This document shows positions 8,624 through 18,129 of a stretch of DNA of 64,000 nucleotides, piece after piece. The DNA comes from Polynucleobacter sp. MWH-UH23A (GTDB lineage: Bacteria > Pseudomonadota > Gammaproteobacteria > Burkholderiales > Burkholderiaceae). A program made the position numbers and the translations under genes. The notes below the pieces were generated by a model. It was not told the origin of the DNA and did no database searches. It saw nothing but the letters and a program-made list of their open reading frames with translations. Within the stretch, counting starts at the first letter, position 1. Each line of letters opens with the position of its first letter. The stretch is taken from positions 1,116,001-1,180,000 of the forward strand of contig NZ_CP099572.1 in NCBI RefSeq assembly GCF_040409805.1, read 5' to 3'.

Positions 8624-8654
8624 AAAAAAGAGGGTTACCTGCCCTCTTTTTTTT
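8624..8654. terminator. Bidirectional terminator between Bug gene and TPP enzyme gene
   Basis: An 11-base stem AAAAAAGAGGG / CCCTCTTTTTT with a 7-base loop has an A-run on one side and a T-run on the other. It lies between two convergent genes and can end transcription from both. Confidence 0.85.
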
Positions 8655-8675
8655 ATTGGACAGCCACATCTAAAG

Positions 8676-10334
8676 TTACTTGCCCAATTGCGACAATAGT
8701 TTACTTGGCGATATCACCTCTTGATCTAGGATCAACTCAATAAGAGCGCCATATTTGCTCTCAAGAGCTTTAGCAAACGCAGGTGCAAATTCTTCTGTTT
8801 TACTAACCCTAAATCCAGGGATACCAAAACTATCTGCAAACTTCACAAAATCTGGGTTTGTTAATCCAGTGGCGATTACTCGGGATTTAAATTCACGTTC
8901 TTGATGCATGCGAATCGTACCCAACATATTATTATTAACAATAAAAACTATTGGGAAAGCTTCGTACCTTGCCGCGGTTGCTAGCTCTTGGCAGTTCATC
9001 ATGAAATCTCCATCCCCACAGACTGCTATTGCCACTCTTTCAGGATGAACAATCTTTGCTGCAATTGCTGCTGGCAAGCCATAACCCATAGAGCCATTTG
9101 CTGGAGCTAATTGTGTTTTAAAAGGTCCATATGGATAAAAACGATGCACCCATGTTGCAAAATTTCCTGCACCATTAGTAACAATTGAATCGCGAGGAAT
9201 AGATTTTGGCAAAGAACTCATAATCTGCGCTAATTGCAGATCACCTGGCACAGTTACTGGACTTGAAAAAGCCAGATATTCGGCATGAGCCGAATGCGAA
9301 TCATCTGAACTGTGATTGCTACCCATCGTTACATTACTTAAGGCTGTACAAAAATTTTCTGGACTGCAATTGAGTGCAAAATCAGGGCGATAAACGCGAC
9401 CCAGCTCTTCTGGTCCTGAATGAACATGTATCAAAGTATTTTTAGCTTTAGGCACACTTAATACGCTATATCCTGCAGTCGTCATCTCTCCAAGGCGCTC
9501 ACCAATAACCAATAAAACATCGGCATCCTGAACACGTTTCACCAAGGATGGATTAGCACCAATACCTAAATCGCCAGCGAATGCGGGGTTCAGATTATCC
9601 AAAAGATCTTGTGAACGAAAACTGGTGGCGACAGGAATGCCTTCACGATTAGCCCAAGCGCTCAGAGAATCACATGCAGCACGGCTCCAATTTCCACCAC
9701 CGGCAATAATCATTGGACGTTTAGCACTAGCGAATGCTTTCATTGCCTCATCAAAAGCTTTTATATCAAGGCCTGGCTGCACAACATGGGCTGGTGCAAC
9801 TGGATGCTCTTCTCCAGTCATATAAAGAACATCCTCTGGTAATGCTAGAACAACGGGACCTTTACGTCCCGCTTGTGCCACATGAAATGCGTGGGATACA
9901 AACTCATCAATTCGATCAACGCGATCAATGCTACCAACCCATTTTGCACACTCAGAATACATGCGACGATAGTCGACCTCCTGAAATGCCTCTCGTTCGA
10001 CCATATCAGTTCCTACTTGGCCAACTAATAAGACCATTGGAGTGGAATCTTGATATGCGGTATGCACACCCACCATCGCATTTGATGCGCCTGGACCACG
10101 AGTAACCATCAGCACCCCTGGCTTGCCTGTCAATTTGCCATAGGCCTCTGCCATATAAGCAGCACCACCTTCTTGACGGCAGGTAATAAATTGAAATTCG
10201 GGGTGATCTACCAAGCCATTTAATAAAGGCAGAAAGCTTTCTCCAGGAACGCCAAACGCTACGTCTACGCCCTGCCTCACCAAAGCGTTAGCTAGAATTT
10301 GGCCGCCATTAAGTGACTTACCAGGTGTCTCCAT
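8676..10334 (-). CDS. Thiamine-pyrophosphate enzyme, acetolactate synthase-like
   Basis: A 552-residue member of the ThDP-dependent decarboxylase/synthase family. The N-terminal pyrimidine-binding domain has the catalytic Glu E55 (CRQEGGAA) and the FGVPGE motif near 27-32. A central domain follows, then the pyrophosphate-binding domain with GDGDFMMN from residue 440 and the downstream NNN that closes the metal site. No ilvH-like regulatory gene lies next to it, which argues against the biosynthetic acetolactate synthase. Candidates are catabolic acetolactate synthase, oxalyl-CoA or benzoylformate-type decarboxylases; I cannot choose. It is divergent from the FAH-family gene with a 159-base shared upstream region. 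Confidence 0.85.
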   Translation of the reverse strand: METPGKSLNGGQILANALVRQGVDVAFGVPGESFLPLLNGLVDHPEFQFITCRQEGGAAYMAEAYGKLTGKPGVLMVTRGPGASNAMVGVHTAYQDSTPMVLLVGQVGTDMVEREAFQEVDYRRMYSECAKWVGSIDRVDRIDEFVSHAFHVAQAGRKGPVVLALPEDVLYMTGEEHPVAPAHVVQPGLDIKAFDEAMKAFASAKRPMIIAGGGNWSRAACDSLSAWANREGIPVATSFRSQDLLDNLNPAFAGDLGIGANPSLVKRVQDADVLLVIGERLGEMTTAGYSVLSVPKAKNTLIHVHSGPEELGRVYRPDFALNCSPENFCTALSNVTMGSNHSSDDSHSAHAEYLAFSSPVTVPGDLQLAQIMSSLPKSIPRDSIVTNGAGNFATWVHRFYPYGPFKTQLAPANGSMGYGLPAAIAAKIVHPERVAIAVCGDGDFMMNCQELATAARYEAFPIVFIVNNNMLGTIRMHQEREFKSRVIATGLTNPDFVKFADSFGIPGFRVSKTEEFAPAFAKALESKYGALIELILDQEVISPSKLLSQLGK

Positions 10335-10493
10335 GCCCCTATACCTTCTTCTTTATAACTTCATGCTGAAGTCAATGGTGTGTTTATTGAAAGTTATCAC
10401 ACTTTATCAACTCTACCGTGAATTCGGGGCATTGCCTGACATATACTCTACAAAACAACTACATAACAAACCAATTTAGCTGGAGACAATATT

Positions 10494-11363
10494 ATGAGAC
10501 TGTTCGCCTATCAGGGATCAGATGGTATTGAAAGCATAGGTGCACTTATTAAGAGTGGAACAGATGAGTTTATCGACCTATGTGCCACCGATAACCAGAT
10601 ACCAAGAAGCTTGCAATCGATCATTCAGAGCCCAGACCTATTGAGTCGAGCAAATTCCGCCCTGAGCACTCAAAATACCGTTCGCGGCAATACTAGCTCC
10701 ATTTCTTTTAAGCCCCCGATAGATAGACCAGGAAAAATTGTTTGCATGGGGTTGAATTACGCAGACCACGCTAAAGAAGGTGGCAATGCAAGACCAGAAT
10801 ACCCTAGCTTTTTTATGCGTGGTCCGAGCTCACTCACTGCACACTTATGCCCTATCATCAAGCCTCGCGTTTCTGACAAGCTGGACTATGAGGCAGAGCT
10901 TGCATTTGTGGTTGGCAAAAAGTCACGTCATCTCACTTTAGATAATGCATTAGATTGTGTTGCTGGCTACAGCATTTTTAATGACGGTAGCGTTCGTGAT
11001 TACCAACGCAAGACAACACAATGGACTATCGGCAAAAACTTTGATCAAACCGGTGCGTTTGGTCCATGGCTTGTTACACCAGATGAACTGCCTCCTGGGT
11101 GTCACGGCCTGAACATTCAATCACGACTAAATGGTCAGGTGATGCAGAATGCAAACACCAAAGATTTTCTTTGGGGCATTGCGGAAACGATTGTGCTGAT
11201 CTCTGAATGCATGACCTTAGAGCCAGGTGATGTTGTTATCACTGGGACGCCAGCAGGTGTCGGCTATGCCAGAACCCCACCCGTCTTTATGAAGGCTGGA
11301 GATATTTGCGAGATTGAGATTGAGTCTATTGGCGTCTTGCGCAACACCATTGTTAACGAGTAG
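10494..11363 (+). CDS. Fumarylacetoacetate hydrolase-family protein
   Basis: A 289-residue FAH-family enzyme, which cleaves or decarboxylates beta-diketo or 2-keto acids using a divalent metal. The core begins KIVCMGLNYADHAKE and has the metal-binding ExE in DYEAELAFVVG, the NDGSVRDYQ segment, and the C-terminal GDVVITGTPAGVG motif. A good ribosome site (TGGAGA) lies 8-9 bases before the ATG. Relatives include ureidoglycolate lyase-like proteins and 2,4-diketo-3-deoxy-L-rhamnonate hydrolase. With an IlvD/Edd dehydratase 3 kb downstream, a sugar-acid route is conceivable but not shown. Confidence 0.9.
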   Translation: MRLFAYQGSDGIESIGALIKSGTDEFIDLCATDNQIPRSLQSIIQSPDLLSRANSALSTQNTVRGNTSSISFKPPIDRPGKIVCMGLNYADHAKEGGNARPEYPSFFMRGPSSLTAHLCPIIKPRVSDKLDYEAELAFVVGKKSRHLTLDNALDCVAGYSIFNDGSVRDYQRKTTQWTIGKNFDQTGAFGPWLVTPDELPPGCHGLNIQSRLNGQVMQNANTKDFLWGIAETIVLISECMTLEPGDVVITGTPAGVGYARTPPVFMKAGDICEIEIESIGVLRNTIVNE

Positions 11364-11473
11364 CCAATAAAACTGATGCTGAGTCGACAAAAGCCATATC
11401 TAATGGCCCTCAGAGGCTATTTAGACAGGTTTTAATTCAGGCAAATACCCAAATCAAGCATTAAAATAGCGTC

Positions 11474-12793
11474 ATGATAAAAATGCCTGAACTCCTTGCC
11501 CCAGCGGGCAGCCTACAGATGCTCCAAACTGCTTTTGATTTTGGAGCAGATGCAATTTACGCTGGCCAGCCTCGCTATTCCTTACGCGTCCGAAATAATG
11601 ACTTTGGAAAAATTGAGGTCTTAAAGCAAGGCATCGATACCGCTCATGATTTAGGCAAGAAATTCTACCTAGTCTCAAACCTATTGCCCCATGGAGCGAA
11701 GACTCGCACTTATATTCGCGATATGTCTCCTGTGGTGGCATTAAAACCTGATGCCTTAATCATGTCGGACCCCGGGCTCATCATGATGGCAAGAGAAGCT
11801 TGGCCAGATATGCCAATTCATTTATCAGTACAGGCTAACACTGTAAATGGGGCATCCGCTAAATTCTGGCGCTCTGTTGGCATCAGTCGCGTGATCCTTT
11901 CGCGGGAACTTTCCTTTGATGAAATTGAAGAGGTTCGCCAAGATTGCCCAGAAATGGAGTTAGAAGTTTTTGTTCATGGTGCTTTATGTATTGCTTACTC
12001 TGGACGGTGCCTCCTTTCAGGCTACATGTCTCACCGCGACTCAAATCAAGGCGCCTGCACTAACGCTTGCCGGTGGGACTACAAAGTGAAACCTGGGCAG
12101 CAAAATCAAAGCGGCGATGTTGTCTTACTACAAGAAGCAAGACGACCAGATGAGTTAATACCCATGGAAGAAGATGAGCATGGCACTTACATCATGAATT
12201 CAAAGGATTTACGCGCCATTGAGCACATTGAGCGACTCACCAAAATGGGTGTCGATTCGTTCAAGATTGAGGGTCGCACAAAATCACCATATTACGTAGC
12301 TCGCACTTGCCAGGCCTATCGTGCTGCAATCAATGATGCCGTAGCAGGAAAACCTTTTGATACAACCTTGCTTGGTAATTTAGAAGGTCTAGCCAATCGC
12401 GGCTATACCGATGGGTTTTATGAGCGTCATCACGACAAGGAATATCAGCTCTACATGCGTGGCCACTCCTTATCTGGAAGAAGCCTGTATGTTGGAGAGA
12501 CATTGGAAATCGACCATGAGAATGGACGTGTAAAAGTAGATGTTAAAAATCGTTTTTCTATTGGCGACAAATTAGAAATAATTGAGCCCAATGGCAATCA
12601 AGACATCGTCTTAGATCAGATGTGGAATATGAACGGCGAACCCATATCTGTTGCCCCAGGATCGGGCCACTTTGTTTGGATTAAATTAGATCTCAAGGAT
12701 AGCAAAGCGTATATAGCGCGCTACACCAAGGATCCAGCTCCTATTGAGACTACCTCCTCTTGCTCAAACAGCGAATCCTGCTGCAACGCTTAA
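11474..12793 (+). CDS. trhP: Peptidase U32-family protein, probable tRNA hydroxylation protein TrhP (YegQ)
   Basis: A 439-residue U32-family protein beginning PELLAPAGSLQMLQTAFDFGADAIY, the standard start of the family. The central segment has EVFVHGALCIAYSGRC and the further Cys pair in GACTNACRW, a set of conserved Cys thought to bind an Fe-S cluster in this family. FKIEGR then follows. Length and arrangement match YegQ/TrhP of E. coli, involved in prephenate-dependent 5-hydroxyuridine formation at tRNA position 34, rather than the longer RlhA. The C-terminus is unusual in being Cys-rich (SSCSNSESCCNA), which could be a metal-binding tail. The family assignment is firm and the subfamily probable. 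Confidence 0.75.
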   Translation: MIKMPELLAPAGSLQMLQTAFDFGADAIYAGQPRYSLRVRNNDFGKIEVLKQGIDTAHDLGKKFYLVSNLLPHGAKTRTYIRDMSPVVALKPDALIMSDPGLIMMAREAWPDMPIHLSVQANTVNGASAKFWRSVGISRVILSRELSFDEIEEVRQDCPEMELEVFVHGALCIAYSGRCLLSGYMSHRDSNQGACTNACRWDYKVKPGQQNQSGDVVLLQEARRPDELIPMEEDEHGTYIMNSKDLRAIEHIERLTKMGVDSFKIEGRTKSPYYVARTCQAYRAAINDAVAGKPFDTTLLGNLEGLANRGYTDGFYERHHDKEYQLYMRGHSLSGRSLYVGETLEIDHENGRVKVDVKNRFSIGDKLEIIEPNGNQDIVLDQMWNMNGEPISVAPGSGHFVWIKLDLKDSKAYIARYTKDPAPIETTSSCSNSESCCNA

Positions 12794-12816
12794 CTCAGAT
12801 TTATTGAATCTAGAAC

Positions 12817-13356
12817 ATGAATAATGTCTCAAACGTCAATTTAGCAAAATCCACCTTTAAAGAAAAATTAGTTGACGAGGCAAAGAAAGCATTTGTTCTC
12901 ACCTTATATCTAGGAACATGGTTCTGTGCACTTGCATTTTTGGCGGCAACTTTATTAGATGAGCGCCCTATCCCTCTTAGCATTTTTGGATTTGCATTAA
13001 TCAAAGCTGGTATTACTGCAAAGTTTTTATTGATTGGGCAGGCCATTTATCCAATTACAGTAGATAAAACTCATGGGATTGTGAGATCGCTATTGGTTGA
13101 ATCGCTTATTTATATCGCAATAGTTTTAGGTTTGAACTACCTTGAGGCTGGCATTGATGGCGTTCTACATGGTAAAAACTTTTTAGTTTCCATGACCGCT
13201 TTTGGACAGGCCGACCCATTGAAAATAGTCGCCTTCTCTTTTGTGTATTGGCTCATTATTTGGCCATATCTAATGCTTGCTGGCATGCAATTATTGTTAG
13301 GCAAAGAACATATTTGGAGCCTATTTTTTGGCTCCAAAAATTTAAGTAGCAACTAA
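12817..13356 (+). CDS. Membrane protein of unknown function
   Basis: A 179-residue protein with a soluble, charged N-terminus (about 25 residues) and four predicted hydrophobic helices (about residues 28-47, 55-80, 95-112 and 130-160). No conserved motif is recognised. It lies 23 bases after the trhP-like gene and 4 bases before the next gene, suggesting one transcription unit. The product probably sits in the inner membrane. Confidence 0.6.
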   Translation: MNNVSNVNLAKSTFKEKLVDEAKKAFVLTLYLGTWFCALAFLAATLLDERPIPLSIFGFALIKAGITAKFLLIGQAIYPITVDKTHGIVRSLLVESLIYIAIVLGLNYLEAGIDGVLHGKNFLVSMTAFGQADPLKIVAFSFVYWLIIWPYLMLAGMQLLLGKEHIWSLFFGSKNLSSN

Positions 13357-13360
13357 CTTA

Positions 13361-14275
13361 ATGAATTTGAATTTGCTGTCCAGGTCTTGGTCATCATTTC
13401 AATTACTGTTTTACCAGGCTGGATTTTTATGTGTAGCGCTACTACTTTCAATAAATACATATGCACAAGAAATTGAAGCGCGAGCCTACTCTAATGCCCC
13501 CATTGGCATGAACTTTATTACTGGCGGCCTAGCTCAAGCAAAGAGTGGCTCCTATACACTTAATACGCAAGCCTTAAGCCTTACCCATGTCATTGATGTG
13601 GCAGGTCAATCTGGTAGATTAACCATGGTGCTACCCTATTCCGAGCTTTCAGGAACGGGGCAATTAGGCACACAAACCATTAATGCCTCTGCTGAGGGAC
13701 TATCGGACCCTCTTGTTAAGGCCTCAGTTAACCTCTATGGTGCTCCAGCACTCACCAATAGTGAGTTCATAAAATACAAACAAGATTTAATTATTGGTGC
13801 GAGTATTGCCGCAACCATTCCCTGGGGAAAATACAACAGCAATCAAATGATTAATGTTGGAGCTAATCGGTCACTCATTCAGCCAGCCATGGGACTCTCT
13901 CAAGCAGTCGGGCCTTGGCGATTAGAGCTTGCAGGTATGGCCACAATCTATACCAGCAATAACAACTTCATGGGCAACAATACCCTATCGCAAAATCCAA
14001 TCTACTCAGGCGAGACCCATGTGATTTACTATTTTCCTAATACAGCATGGATTTCTGCTGATGCAACATATTTCACAGGCGGCCAAACCTATGTCAATGG
14101 CTTGGCAATTAATGGCGTTCAAGAGAACTGGCGTTTTGGCAGCACCCTGTCCTATCCAATAGATAAAAACAACTCTATTCGTCTAAGCGGCAGCAAAGGG
14201 GTCTACTCACGGACCGATACTAGTTACAACGCATTAGGCATATCCTGGCAGTACCGCTGGGGTGGCACTCCTTAG
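13361..14275 (+). CDS. Outer-membrane channel, MetA-pathway-of-phenol-degradation type
   Basis: A 304-residue protein with a signal peptide (hydrophobic about 15-32, cleavage near YAQ) and a beta-barrel-like mature part: GMNFITGG, then SLTHVIDVAGQSGRLTMVLP, and alternating aromatic strands to a C-terminal ISWQYRW. This pattern matches the family of putative outer-membrane transporters linked to phenol or aromatic catabolism (Phenol_MetA_deg). It starts 4 bases after the preceding membrane-protein gene. Substrate unknown; the family name reflects context in other bacteria, not a shown role here. Confidence 0.7.
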   Translation: MNLNLLSRSWSSFQLLFYQAGFLCVALLLSINTYAQEIEARAYSNAPIGMNFITGGLAQAKSGSYTLNTQALSLTHVIDVAGQSGRLTMVLPYSELSGTGQLGTQTINASAEGLSDPLVKASVNLYGAPALTNSEFIKYKQDLIIGASIAATIPWGKYNSNQMINVGANRSLIQPAMGLSQAVGPWRLELAGMATIYTSNNNFMGNNTLSQNPIYSGETHVIYYFPNTAWISADATYFTGGQTYVNGLAINGVQENWRFGSTLSYPIDKNNSIRLSGSKGVYSRTDTSYNALGISWQYRWGGTP

Positions 14276-14341
14276 AAACAGCAATACTGCTATCGCTACA
14301 ATTAGACAAAACATAATTACTAGACTGACAACGAGACAAAT

Positions 14342-16090
14342 ATGACCTCCAAACCAAAAGATCCTAAATCTGCAGTAGAAAGTGGTCTACGCAAAGGCTT
14401 AACCAGCTATGGAGATAAAGGCTTCTCCTTGTTTTTGCGTAAAGCTTTCATCAAGGGTGCGGGCTACACCAATAGCGCATTAGACCGCCCTGTGATTGGC
14501 ATTATCAATACTGGTAGCTCTTACAACCCTTGCCACGGCAATATGCCTCAATTGATTGAAGCGGTGAAGCGTGGAGTCATGTTGGCTGGCGGCCTACCAA
14601 TGGACTTCCCCACCATCTCCATTCATGAGAGTTTTTCATCGCCCACATCAATGTACCTACGTAACCTGATGTCAATGGATACGGAAGAAATGTTGCGCGC
14701 ACAACCCATGGATGCGGTTGTCATGATTGGGGGTTGCGACAAGACCGTGCCAGCACAAATGATGGGTGCAGCGTCTGCAGGATTGCCCGCCATTCAACTC
14801 ATTACCGGCTCTATGCTTACCGGATCACACCGTAGCGAACGTGTTGGAGCCTGCACAGACTGTCGTCGCTATTGGGGCAAATTCCGCGCCGGCGAGATTG
14901 ACGAGGTCGAAAAAGATGAAGTAAACGATCAGCTTGTTGCCAGCGTTGGCACCTGCTCTGTAATGGGTACGGCTAGCACAATGGCTTGCATATCTGAGGC
15001 ACTTGGAATGACTGTGCCCGGTGGTGCATCACCACCAGCGGTAACCGCAGATCGTATCCGGATTGCGGAAGAAACCGGGGCCAGAGCCGTGCAAATGGCA
15101 AAAGATGGTCTCACTATTGACAAAATTCTGACAGCAGATGCCTTTGAGAATGCCATGCGTGTTCTGTTAGCAATCGGTGGATCAACCAACGGCATTGTTC
15201 ATTTGGCTGCCATTGCGGGACGTATGGGGCTTGAAATTGATCTAGATGCCCTAGACAAGATGGGCGATGAAACCCCAGTACTGCTTGATCTCAAACCATC
15301 AGGCGATCATTACATGGAGAACTTCCATGATGCTGGTGGTATGACTACTTTGCTACGTGAACTCAAACCACTTCTTAAGCTCAATGCCATGACTGTGACA
15401 GGCAGAACCTTGGGCGAAGAGATCGATGCAGGTCCGCCTAGCTTTAAACAAGATGTTGTTCGCCAGTTTAATAATCCAATCTATCCAAGAGGCAGTATTG
15501 CGGTTTTACATGGAAATTTGGCTCCTGGTGGTGCGATCATTAAACAGTCTGCCGCTAATGAAAAGCTCATGGAGCATGAGGGTCGTGCCGTAGTATTCGA
15601 AAATGCAGAAGATCTAGCAAACCGTATTGATAGCCAAGACTTAGACGTGACCGCTGATGATATTTTGGTGTTAAAGAATATCGGCCCTAAGGGTGCTCCT
15701 GGAATGCCGGAAGCTGGATACATCCCCATTCCGATGAAACTAGCTCGTGCTGGGGTTAAAGATATTGTGCGTATTTCTGACGGTCGTATGAGTGGTACCG
15801 CATTTGGAACTATTGTTTTACACGTTACGCCTGAGTCAGCCATTGGTGGGCCATTGGCTTTTGTTCGCAATGGCGACCGTATTCGTTTATCAGTCAAGAA
15901 TCGCGAGATTAGCCTACTCATCTCTGAAGAAGAATTTGCTAAGCGGGCTAAAGACAATCCAGTAGTTGAGCCAACAGCTGAACGTGGCTACAAGAAATTA
16001 TTCCTCGATACTGTTACTCAAGCAGATAAAGGCGTTGATTTCGACTTCCTGAGGGCACCAAAAATCATCGGCAAAACGCCTAAAAAATAG
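14342..16090 (+). CDS. IlvD/Edd-family dehydratase, probably sugar-acid dehydratase
   Basis: A 582-residue Fe-S dehydratase. Cluster and metal Cys residues occur in NPCHGN, GGCDKTVPA and GTCSVMGTAST; the C-terminal half has GDHYMENFHDAGG and the RISDGRMSGTAFG substrate/Ser motif. The GGCDKT-PA variant and the GACTDCRRYW insert resemble L-arabinonate/pentonate-type dehydratases more than biosynthetic IlvD (GCDKITPGM). The reaction would be removal of water from an aldonic acid to give a 2-keto-3-deoxy acid. It stands alone in its orientation after the barrel gene. A role in branched-chain amino-acid synthesis is not excluded. Confidence 0.8.
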   Translation: MTSKPKDPKSAVESGLRKGLTSYGDKGFSLFLRKAFIKGAGYTNSALDRPVIGIINTGSSYNPCHGNMPQLIEAVKRGVMLAGGLPMDFPTISIHESFSSPTSMYLRNLMSMDTEEMLRAQPMDAVVMIGGCDKTVPAQMMGAASAGLPAIQLITGSMLTGSHRSERVGACTDCRRYWGKFRAGEIDEVEKDEVNDQLVASVGTCSVMGTASTMACISEALGMTVPGGASPPAVTADRIRIAEETGARAVQMAKDGLTIDKILTADAFENAMRVLLAIGGSTNGIVHLAAIAGRMGLEIDLDALDKMGDETPVLLDLKPSGDHYMENFHDAGGMTTLLRELKPLLKLNAMTVTGRTLGEEIDAGPPSFKQDVVRQFNNPIYPRGSIAVLHGNLAPGGAIIKQSAANEKLMEHEGRAVVFENAEDLANRIDSQDLDVTADDILVLKNIGPKGAPGMPEAGYIPIPMKLARAGVKDIVRISDGRMSGTAFGTIVLHVTPESAIGGPLAFVRNGDRIRLSVKNREISLLISEEEFAKRAKDNPVVEPTAERGYKKLFLDTVTQADKGVDFDFLRAPKIIGKTPKK

Positions 16091-16135
16091 CTGGAAATTA
16101 GCTGCCGCTCTTTTTATAGCGTTTGACCTGAAGGA

Positions 16136-17803
16136 TTAAATATTGCGGAGCTCTCGCCGCAATATCTTACCTACATTAGATTTAGGCAGCTCGTGTACAA
16201 ATACAACCTTTCTAGGCCTCTTATAGCTAGTAAGCGTGTCTTTGCAATATTGCATGATATCGGCCTCGGTCAAATGACGATCAGACTTAACGACATATGC
16301 TTTAACAATCTCACCAAGTTTACGGTGTGGTATGCCTATAACTGCACACTCACGTACCCCAGGCATTTGAGCTAAAACATCTTCAACATCATTTGGAAAT
16401 ACCTTGAATCCAGCGACAACAATCATATCCTTCTTACGATCTACGATTTGGATATGCCCGCTTTCAGTAATTAAACCAATATCACCAGATTTAAAATAAC
16501 CATCAGCCGTCATACAATGCGCTGTCTCATCTGGTTTATTCCAATATCCAGCCATCACCTGGGGGCCTTTGATACAAATCTCTCCTGGAGTGCCATCGGG
16601 AAGCTGAACCCCATCATCATCCAAGATAATGACATCTGTACTTGGCATCGGAGGTCCAATATGACCAGTGAAATGAGTTTCTAGCGGGCTATTTACGCAA
16701 ACAACGGGGGATGTTTCTGATAAACCATAACCTTGAGCGATTGGGCATCCTGTTATGGCCTGCCAATGGTCGGCGGTCTTGCGGTGAACCGCCATGCCAC
16801 CACCAATAGTAACCAGTAAGTTTGCAAACTTCACTTTTTTAAACTCTGGTCGGTGAATTAGCGCATGAAATAGAGTATTCACGCCAGGAAAAATGTTGAT
16901 TTTAGGGTGCTTAATAAGTAACTTTATAAAGCCATCTATATCTCGCGGGTTAGCAACTAAGATAAGCATGGCGCCTTTTGCAATCCCAAGAAAAGCACAA
17001 GCAGTTAATGCAAAGATATGCGTCATCGGTAGTGCGCACAAAAATTGTAATTGTTCATCCACCTTCTTAAGGCCTGGATTCAACCACATTTCTATTTGCG
17101 CTACATTCGATAGAATATTTCTATGAAGCAATACTGCGCCTTTTGAAATCCCAGTTGTTCCGCCAGTGTATTGTAGAAAAGCAATATCACTCAATGAAAT
17201 AGCAGGCTTATGAAAAGCGCTTTTTTGCCCAATTCCGAGCGCCTCATTAAAGGCAATATGATCGATATTCCATTTTGGAATAAGTCTTTTGACATTGCGC
17301 GCAACCCAATTAACAAGATAGCCTTTAAGACCCAATAATTCACCGGGGCTACTCACGATAACTTTACTAACAGGGGCTGCAACAGTAATTTGCTCATAGA
17401 TATGAGCAAAATTTTCCATCATGACCAATACACTTGCGCCACTATCGAGTAATTGCAATTCCAGCTCGCGCGCTGTGTATAGAGGATTAATGTTCACTAC
17501 CACGTAGCCAGCTCGCAATACGCCAATCATCGCGACCATATACTCGATAACATTTGGATACATCAAGGCAATTCGAGCACCCTTCTCCAAATTTAGGCTC
17601 TGCAAATAGGATGCAAAGTCGATTGACAGACGATCAATCTGCCGATACGTAAAGGATTTTCCCATTGACTCAGCAATCTTGCGATTACCGAAGCGATCAA
17701 ACGAAGTTTCAAAGAATTCTACAAGAGATGAATATGCCAATGGACTGATTTCCGGATCCACTCCAGAGGGATAATTCTTAATCCATGGTTTTGAGGCGCT
17801 CAT
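16136..17803 (-). CDS. fadD: Long-chain fatty-acid--CoA ligase
   Basis: A 555-residue adenylate-forming enzyme that activates fatty acids to acyl-CoA. The phosphate-binding loop YTGGTTGISKGAVL is near residue 212, GYGLSETSP is in the middle, and the C-terminal part has the hinge IVDRKKDMIVVAGFKVFP and the catalytic-Lys end SNVGKILRRELR. Length and motifs match FadD. The gene is convergent with the dehydratase gene, only 45 bases apart, with no visible terminator between them. With phasin, CoA-transferase and ETF-QO in the window it fits fatty-acid use. Confidence 0.9.
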   Translation of the reverse strand: MSASKPWIKNYPSGVDPEISPLAYSSLVEFFETSFDRFGNRKIAESMGKSFTYRQIDRLSIDFASYLQSLNLEKGARIALMYPNVIEYMVAMIGVLRAGYVVVNINPLYTARELELQLLDSGASVLVMMENFAHIYEQITVAAPVSKVIVSSPGELLGLKGYLVNWVARNVKRLIPKWNIDHIAFNEALGIGQKSAFHKPAISLSDIAFLQYTGGTTGISKGAVLLHRNILSNVAQIEMWLNPGLKKVDEQLQFLCALPMTHIFALTACAFLGIAKGAMLILVANPRDIDGFIKLLIKHPKINIFPGVNTLFHALIHRPEFKKVKFANLLVTIGGGMAVHRKTADHWQAITGCPIAQGYGLSETSPVVCVNSPLETHFTGHIGPPMPSTDVIILDDDGVQLPDGTPGEICIKGPQVMAGYWNKPDETAHCMTADGYFKSGDIGLITESGHIQIVDRKKDMIVVAGFKVFPNDVEDVLAQMPGVRECAVIGIPHRKLGEIVKAYVVKSDRHLTEADIMQYCKDTLTSYKRPRKVVFVHELPKSNVGKILRRELRNI

Positions 17804-17844
17804 GCCGTATTTAAATATCAGTAAGTAGCTAATTAGTCAGCAGC

Positions 17845-18126
17845 CTAAACAAACTTTTTGGCACCCTTAAAGACTTTTATAGCACCCCATCCTAAAGCCA
17901 AAACCTTGCTAGCCAATTTAGGCTTGTAATGCGCTAGAGCAGCAAAAGCACTTGTCCAAAGCAAAGGATTATCTCTAACGAAATGAAATGCGTCGATAGT
18001 CTTGTCAGCCCATGATAAAGGCTTTACCCAAGGCTCAAAGTGCCTTGCAAAATCAAGTCGCTCTCTCTGAGACTGCATTTGTAACTCAGAGCGTCTAAGT
18101 AGTAGACCTTTTATCTTTTGATTCAT
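17845..18126 (-). CDS. YqjK-like small protein
   Basis: A 93-residue protein with a basic, charged N-terminal half (LLLRRSELQMQSQRERLDFA) and a hydrophobic segment near the middle. It lies 3 bases after the holin-like YqjE gene and is the last of three tightly spaced genes, as in the yqjD-yqjE-yqjK locus of E. coli. The assignment rests mostly on position and general composition. Confidence 0.6.
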   Translation of the reverse strand: MNQKIKGLLLRRSELQMQSQRERLDFARHFEPWVKPLSWADKTIDAFHFVRDNPLLWTSAFAALAHYKPKLASKVLALGWGAIKVFKGAKKFV

Positions 18127-18129
18127 AAA

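Noticed and set aside
8676..10334. Biosynthetic acetolactate synthase large subunit (ilvB/ilvI)
   Set aside because: No small-subunit gene (ilvH/ilvN) lies next to it; a broader name was used.
14342..16090. Biosynthetic dihydroxy-acid dehydratase (IlvD)
   Set aside because: The GGCDKT-PA and GACTDCRR segments suit sugar-acid dehydratases better; it was annotated as family-level only.
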